Below are positions 59,962 through 64,000 of a stretch of 64,000 bases of DNA, in pieces. The position numbers were made by a program, and so were the translations under genes. Every line of letters starts with the position of its first letter. The stretch's first letter is position 1. Source of the DNA: CALMNV01 sp035688975 (lineage in GTDB: Bacteria; Actinomycetota; Actinomycetes; Actinomycetales; Dermatophilaceae); the NCBI RefSeq assembly GCF_035688975.1, contig NZ_DASSMH010000051.1:5126-69125 (forward strand). The letters run 5' to 3'. The notes beneath the pieces were generated by a model that ran no database searches, had not been told where the DNA came from, and worked only from the letters and a program-made list of their open reading frames with translations.

Positions 59962-60813
59962 ATGACGCGCTTCACCAAGGGCCACGGCACGGAGAACGAC
60001 TTCGTCCTCGTGCCCGACCTCGACGGGACGCTGGAGCTCACGCCGGCCCAGGTGCAGCGCATCGCCGACCGCCGCGCCGGCATCGGTGGGGACGGCGTCA
60101 TCCGGGTGATGCCCACCGCCTTGTCCACCGACGAGGGGGTGCGCGCTCTCGCGCCTACGGCCGAGTGGTTCATGGACTACCGCAACGCCGACGGCTCGCT
60201 GGCGCAGATGTGCGGCAACGGCACCCGGGTCTTCGCGGCCTACCTCATGCGGGAGGGGCTCGCCTCGGGCCCGGACTTCACGATCGCGACCCGGGCAGGG
60301 GCCAAGACCGTGCGCGTCACCGACGACGGGTATGCCGTCGACCTCGGCCCGTGGCGCCTCGTCGACGAGGCGGCCGCGCGCCGTGACGGCTTCGACGCGA
60401 TGGTGCGCCCGCGCCACGGCAAGCCCGTGCCCGCCCTGTCGCTCGACCTCGGCAACCCGCACGCCGTCGTCATGCTGCCCGAGGAGGTCGGGCTCGACGC
60501 GCTCGACCTCACCTCCGCTCCCGAGGTGCACCCGGAGCCGGCGAACGGCGTCAACGTCGAGTTCGTCCACCCGCTCGGCCCGGGGCACATCGCCATGCGG
60601 GTGCACGAGCGCGGTGTGGGGGAGACCCGCTCGTGCGGCACGGGCGCCGCGGCAGCAGCGCTCGCCACCCGGTTCTGGTCCGGCGTGGAGGACGACACGC
60701 CGTGGCTCGTCGACGTCCCCGGCGGCCGGCTCAGGGTGACCCCCCTGCCCGGCCAGCGCGTCGAGCTGGCCGGCCCGGCGGAGCTCGTCGCGGACGGAGA
60801 CTTCCCGCTCTGA
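59962..60813 (+). CDS. dapF: Diaminopimelate epimerase
   Basis: Converts LL- to meso-diaminopimelate for peptidoglycan and lysine. 283 residues: FTKGHGTENDFVLVPDLDG at the start, catalytic Cys84 in QMCGNGTRVFAAYL and Cys225 in TRSCGTGAAAAAL. ATG 59962 matches the family; an in-frame ATG at 59953 overlaps miaA. Followed by the second repeat cluster. Confidence 0.96.
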   Translation: MTRFTKGHGTENDFVLVPDLDGTLELTPAQVQRIADRRAGIGGDGVIRVMPTALSTDEGVRALAPTAEWFMDYRNADGSLAQMCGNGTRVFAAYLMREGLASGPDFTIATRAGAKTVRVTDDGYAVDLGPWRLVDEAAARRDGFDAMVRPRHGKPVPALSLDLGNPHAVVMLPEEVGLDALDLTSAPEVHPEPANGVNVEFVHPLGPGHIAMRVHERGVGETRSCGTGAAAAALATRFWSGVEDDTPWLVDVPGGRLRVTPLPGQRVELAGPAELVADGDFPL

Positions 60814-61012
60814 CCCCCGCTTCCCGGTCGAGTGGCCAGTTTCGCTCGGGGCTGCCGGTCGAGTGGCCAGTTTCGCTCGGGGGACGCGGTGCGGAAGTGG
60901 CCACTCGACATGGGAGGGGCGGGGTGGGTGTGCGGAACTGGCCACTCGACATGGGAGGGCCGGGGCGGGGTGGGTGTGCGGAAGTGGCCACTCGACGAGG
61001 TGGGGGAAGGGG
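60814..61012. repeat. Second cluster of the GTCGAGTGGCCA repeat family
   Basis: Two forward copies of GGTCGAGTGGCCAGTTTCGCTC start at 60826 and 60857. Three inverted copies of the type GAAGTGGCCACTCGAC start near 60894, 60935 and 60981. The cluster lies between dapF and the convergent methyltransferase and contains no gene. Spacing is less regular than in the 20.6-kb array. Confidence 0.9.
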
Positions 61013-61630
61013 TCAGGGGGCGCGCCGGACCTCGAGGATGCGGAAGGCCTTGGCGGACGACAGCCGGGTGCAGGTCAGGCCCCAGTCCTGCGCCGAGAGC
61101 CATCGTTGCAGCGAGTCCGAGCCGAGGTGCTTCTGCACGACCAGGTGCGCCACGCCGCTCGCGGTGAGGCGCGGCAGCCACTGGCCGAGCAGCTCGTGCA
61201 GGGCTGCCTTGCCCACGTGGATCGGCGGGTTGGACCAGATCGTGGCGAAGCGCAGCTCCTCGGGGACGTCCCCCGGCTCGCAGAAGGTGGCGTTGGCGAC
61301 ACCCGCCAGCTCGGCATTGGTGCGGGCGAGGTCGAGGGCCCGCCGGTTGACGTCGACGCCCCACACCCGCGCGGCCGGCGAGCGCAGGGCGAGCGTGAGG
61401 GCGATGGGCCCCCAGCCGCAGCCGAGGTCGAGCAGGTCGCCGGTCGGCGCGGGGTCCGGGGCGCCGGCGAGCAGGACGGCGGTGCCGGGGTCGAGCCGGT
61501 CGGGGGAATACACCCCTCGGGCCGTGACGAGATCGAGGTCGCGGCCGTCGAGGCGCAGGGACAGGCTCCGGCGCTCCGCGGGGGTGGCCGGCTCGGCGCT
61601 GAAGTAGTGGTCGACCGGTCCGGGGTTCAC
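61013..61630 (-). CDS. rsmC: Class I SAM methyltransferase, RsmC-like
   Basis: 205 residues. DLLDLGCGWGPIALTLAL near 64 is the SAM loop and TIWSNPPIHVGKAALHELL near 131 carries the NPP motif of amino-methylating enzymes. RsmC makes m2G1207 in 16S rRNA; this short form lacks the N-terminal half of E. coli RsmC, normal for actinobacteria. GTG at 61630 supported by a TAGCGT box seven bases upstream. Confidence 0.88.
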   Translation of the reverse strand: MNPGPVDHYFSAEPATPAERRSLSLRLDGRDLDLVTARGVYSPDRLDPGTAVLLAGAPDPAPTGDLLDLGCGWGPIALTLALRSPAARVWGVDVNRRALDLARTNAELAGVANATFCEPGDVPEELRFATIWSNPPIHVGKAALHELLGQWLPRLTASGVAHLVVQKHLGSDSLQRWLSAQDWGLTCTRLSSAKAFRILEVRRAP

Positions 61631-61637
61631 CGGGTCA

Positions 61638-61643
61638 ACGCTA
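61638..61643 (-). promoter_or_regulatory. Putative -10 box of the RsmC-like gene
   Basis: Minus strand TAGCGT, seven bases before the GTG at 61630; leaderless. Confidence 0.5.
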
Positions 61644-61738
61644 GTCGGCGCAGGCCGCAGGGCCTGGCACCGAAGGTTCACCCCGGGGACCGCCCGCACG
61701 CCGGCGGCCGTCCACCCGCGACGAGCAGGCTGCTGCCC

Positions 61739-63307
61739 ATGAGCGAACTGAACCGCCGAACCCTCCTCGGGGGCGCGCTCGCCGGTGCCGGCGTGCTGGC
61801 CCTGCCCGAGGCCGCGCACGCCGCTTCGACCGGCCGGTCGACCGGCCTCGTCAGGGCTGGTCGGCCCCGGCTCTCGTCCGGGGTGGCGTCCGGAGACGTG
61901 ACGACGGACGGCGCCACCGTGTGGGCCCGGGCCGACCGGCCGGGCCGGCTCCTGGCGACGGTCACCGGCCCCGGCCGGTCGCGGCACCGGATCCCGGGTC
62001 CGGTCGCCACGGAGGCGACCGACTTCACCGCCAAGCTCGACCTGCGCCACCTCGCCCCCGGACGCGAGTACGGCGTCTCCCTCACTTTCGAAGGAGCTGA
62101 CGGGGACCTGGGCGAGCAGGCCGAGCTGCGCTTCCGCACCGCCGCGCACCACCCGGCGGCGACGAGCTTCGTGTGGACGGGCGACACGTGCGGTCAGGGC
62201 TGGGGCATCAACCCCGACCTCGGCGGCCTCACGGCATACGCCGGCATGCACGCCACCCGCCCGGACTTCTTCCTCCACTGCGGCGACACGATCTACGCCG
62301 ACGGCCCGATCTCCGAGCGCGTCACCGAGCCCGACGGGCAGGTGTGGCGCAACATCGTGACACCGGAGGTGTCCAAGGTCGCCGAGAGCCTGGCCGAGTT
62401 CCGAGGGCGGCACCGCTACACCATGCTGGACGAGAACGTGCGGTCCATGTATGCCGACGTGCCCGTCCTCGCCCAGTGGGACGACCACGAGACGCACAAC
62501 AACTGGTATCCGGGGCAGATCCTCACCGACGACCGGTACACCGAGCGGCGCGTCGACGTCCTCGCCCGGCGGGCCAGGCAGGCGTGGTGGGAGTACCAGC
62601 CGATCAGCAACCGGCTGTCCGCAGGCCGGGGCGCGGACCCCAACCGGCCGGGGCGGATCTACCGCAAGGTCGCCTACGGGGCGCACCTCGACGTCTTCTG
62701 CCTCGACATGCGCAGCTTCAAGGACCCGAACACGCCCGGCCTGGAGAAGGAGCGCACCCACATCCTCGGCGCGGAGCAGACGGACTGGCTCATCCGCGAG
62801 GTGAGCCGGTCGCTCGCCACGTGGAAGGTCATCGCCGCCGACCTGCCGCTCGGCCTCGTCGTGCCGGACGGCCCGGTCAACGAGGAGTCCCTGTCCAACC
62901 GCGACCCGGGCGCCCCGCTCGGCAAGGAGCTCGAGCTCGCGGCGGTGCTCTCGGCCTTCAAGCGGGCCGGCGTGCGCAACGTCGTGTGGCTCACGGCCGA
63001 CGTGCACTACTGCGCGGCCCACCACTACGACCCGGCGCGGGCCGCCTTCGCCGACTTCGACCCCTTCTGGGAGTTCGTCGCGGGGCCGATCGCGGCCGGC
63101 ACCTTCGGGCCCAACCAGTTGGACGCGACGTTCGGCCCCCGGGTGGACTTCGCCCGGGCCGCCGACTACCCCAACCAGTCCCCTCGCGGCGGCAACCAGT
63201 TCTTCGGCCACGTGGACATCGACCGCGACGGCACGTTCGTCGTCACGCTGCGCAAGGCCGACGGGACGGTCCTCTACGCGCGCACGCTGGAGCCGCAGCG
63301 CCGCTGA
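61739..63307 (+). CDS. phoD: Tat-exported alkaline phosphatase D family protein
   Basis: 522 residues. NRRTLLGGALAGAGVLALPE followed by AAHA is a Tat signal peptide (residues 5-28). A fibronectin-like N-terminal domain (SSGVASGDVTTDGATVWARA) is followed by a metallophosphatase domain with HCGDTIYADGPI near 180, WDDHETHNNWYPG near 246 and LTADVHYCAAHHYDP near 418. Such enzymes release phosphate from mono- and diesters outside the cell. A terminator hairpin follows. Confidence 0.92.
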   Translation: MSELNRRTLLGGALAGAGVLALPEAAHAASTGRSTGLVRAGRPRLSSGVASGDVTTDGATVWARADRPGRLLATVTGPGRSRHRIPGPVATEATDFTAKLDLRHLAPGREYGVSLTFEGADGDLGEQAELRFRTAAHHPAATSFVWTGDTCGQGWGINPDLGGLTAYAGMHATRPDFFLHCGDTIYADGPISERVTEPDGQVWRNIVTPEVSKVAESLAEFRGRHRYTMLDENVRSMYADVPVLAQWDDHETHNNWYPGQILTDDRYTERRVDVLARRARQAWWEYQPISNRLSAGRGADPNRPGRIYRKVAYGAHLDVFCLDMRSFKDPNTPGLEKERTHILGAEQTDWLIREVSRSLATWKVIAADLPLGLVVPDGPVNEESLSNRDPGAPLGKELELAAVLSAFKRAGVRNVVWLTADVHYCAAHHYDPARAAFADFDPFWEFVAGPIAAGTFGPNQLDATFGPRVDFARAADYPNQSPRGGNQFFGHVDIDRDGTFVVTLRKADGTVLYARTLEPQRR

Positions 63308-63341
63308 GGTCCGCAGCCGCGCAGACGCGCGGCCCGGACGA

Positions 63342-63378
63342 GGGAGGTTCTCCGGCACCAGATGCCGGAGAACCTCCC
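63342..63378 (+). terminator. Terminator after the PhoD-type gene
   Basis: Perfect 16-bp stem GGGAGGTTCTCCGGCA / TGCCGGAGAACCTCCC with a five-base loop, 35 bases past the stop codon. Confidence 0.85.
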
Positions 63379-63401
63379 CGCATGCGCGCCCAGTCGCGGC
63401 G

Positions 63402-63483
63402 GGCGCCAGGTTGCGGCGGCGCCAGGTCGCATCCGTGGCAGGTTGCGGCGGCCCCAGGTCGCGGCGGCCCCAGGTCAAGGCGG
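63402..63483. repeat. 16-bp tandem repeat, five units
   Basis: CCAGGT (once GCAGGT) recurs exactly every 16 bases at 63406, 63422, 63438, 63454 and 63470, within units close to CCAGGTCGCGGCGGCC. It lies between a terminator and hflX; no gene is seen. Confidence 0.9.
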
Positions 63484-63557
63484 CGCCGCCAGTGCCGCCG
63501 GCGCTGGCCCCCCGGCAGAGGTATGCCGGGTGCTCGGGCACAAATCGGTGGTCAGGG

Positions 63558-64000
63558 GTGTTGAGCAGATGGCAGGCTGGGCCAGAACGAGCCGCCACAT
63601 CAGCAGATCCGACCAGCAAGGACACCGCCCTGAAGCACCACGACGTCTTCACCACCCGAGCCGAGGCGCTCGCCACCGAGCCCCTCGAGGCCGACGAGAC
63701 GGCATACGGCCGCTTCGACGGGGAGCAGCTCGACCGCGAGGAGCGCGCGGCGCTGCGCCGCGTCGCGGGCCTGTCGACCGAGCTCGAGGACATCACCGAG
63801 GTCGAGTACCGCCAACTGCGACTCGAACGCGTCGTGCTGGTCGGAGTGTGGACGACGGGCACGCTGATCGAGGCGGAGAATTCGCTGGTCGAGCTGGCCC
63901 GGCTGGCCGAGACCGCCGGCTCACACGTGCTCGAGGCGCTCATCCAGCGCCGGGACCGTCCCGATCCGGCCACCTACATCGGGTCCGGCAAGGCGAAGGA
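63558..64000 (+). CDS. hflX: GTPase HflX, 3' end outside window
   Basis: Ribosome-associated GTPase that splits stalled 70S ribosomes. About 147 residues are visible, the N-terminal HflX domain: RRVAGLSTELEDITEVEYRQ, LERVVLVGVWTTGT, ENSLVELARLAETAG and RPDPATYIGSGKAKE. The G domain lies beyond the window. No ATG exists near the family start; GTG 63558 and TTG 63561 are in frame, while a good AAGGA stands seven bases before an in-frame CTG at 63630, so the start is uncertain. Confidence 0.88.
   Translation, partial: MLSRWQAGPERAATSADPTSKDTALKHHDVFTTRAEALATEPLEADETAYGRFDGEQLDREERAALRRVAGLSTELEDITEVEYRQLRLERVVLVGVWTTGTLIEAENSLVELARLAETAGSHVLEALIQRRDRPDPATYIGSGKAK

Noticed and set aside
249..63706. 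GTATGCC as an FtsK-orienting (KOPS-like) sequence
   Set aside because: Orientation is nearly even, 29 against 25, so it cannot point to the terminus.
1..64000. tRNA or rRNA genes
   Set aside because: No cloverleaf-like element with a T-loop and CCA-type stem was found in any intergenic region, nor any rRNA sequence.

Overview
The window is high-G+C DNA from an actinobacterium. Gene order, the folC-DUF4233-ndk-mreBCD and dapB/thyA/dapA/rnj/ftsK/rimO/pgsA/cinA/clgR/recA/recX/miaB/miaA/dapF/hflX blocks, leaderless promoters and a SAM-IV type riboswitch all fit this. A member of the Intrasporangiaceae (Janibacter/Phycicoccus/Terrabacter-like) is my inference from overall feel; no rRNA or other decisive marker is present. 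It is chromosomal, almost fully coding, with no tRNA, rRNA, CRISPR array or intact insertion sequence that I can see.

Layout. 1-11.6 kb: 3' part of ileS, a GNAT enzyme, folC, a membrane protein with L7/L12-like repeats, DUF4233, ndk, then the cell-shape cluster mreB-mreC-mreD-mrdA and a FUSC-type exporter. 11.6-16.3 kb: a monocarboxylate symporter with its small DUF3311 partner, dihydrolipoyl dehydrogenase, an XRE regulator and a 51-residue membrane protein. 16.4-21.7 kb: rpsO-pnp, a beta-propeller lipoprotein, dapB. 21.8-31.7 kb: an accessory metabolic block placed between dapB and thyA, with a 42-residue Cys-rich protein, lutABC (lactate use), azlCD behind a His-rich acetyltransferase, paaABCDE (phenylacetyl-CoA epoxidase) and an AbiEi/DUF559 nuclease-like gene between hairpin repeats. 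31.7-41.5 kb: thyA, folA, dapA, rnj, a membrane exo/endonuclease-phosphatase, a cysteine-desulfurase-like enzyme under a SAM-IV riboswitch, ftsK. 41.5-43.7 kb: an atypical stretch with a Cys-rich exported protein and a coupled small protein. 43.7-64 kb: channel-like protein, dipeptidase, rimO-pgsA-cinA-clgR, serine hydrolase, DUF3352 protein, DUF3046-recA-recX, yceI, miaB, alpha/beta hydrolase, HD-GYP/LuxR regulator, def-miaA-dapF, an rsmC-like methyltransferase, a Tat-exported PhoD-type phosphatase and the start of hflX.

How it works together. Most genes are housekeeping: peptidoglycan and lysine precursors (dapA, dapB, dapF, mre, mrdA), folate and thymidylate (folC, thyA, folA), RNA turnover (rnj, pnp), tRNA and ribosome modification (miaA, miaB, rimO, rsmC) and DNA repair (recA, recX). 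The accessory genes give use of lactate, monocarboxylates and phenylacetate.

The unusual content lies between genes. There are several families of short tandem and inverted repeats (12-, 16-, 23- and 42-bp periods), duplicated gene ends that carry stop codons, and a heptamer GTATGCC/GGCATAC found about 54 times. At least twelve genes appear to be leaderless, with a TAnnnT-type -10 box six or seven bases before the start codon. No single obvious new multi-gene system stands out; the best candidates are the repeat-flanked AbiEi/DUF559 gene, the 42-bp repeat arrays and the exported-protein pair at 42.2-43.5 kb.
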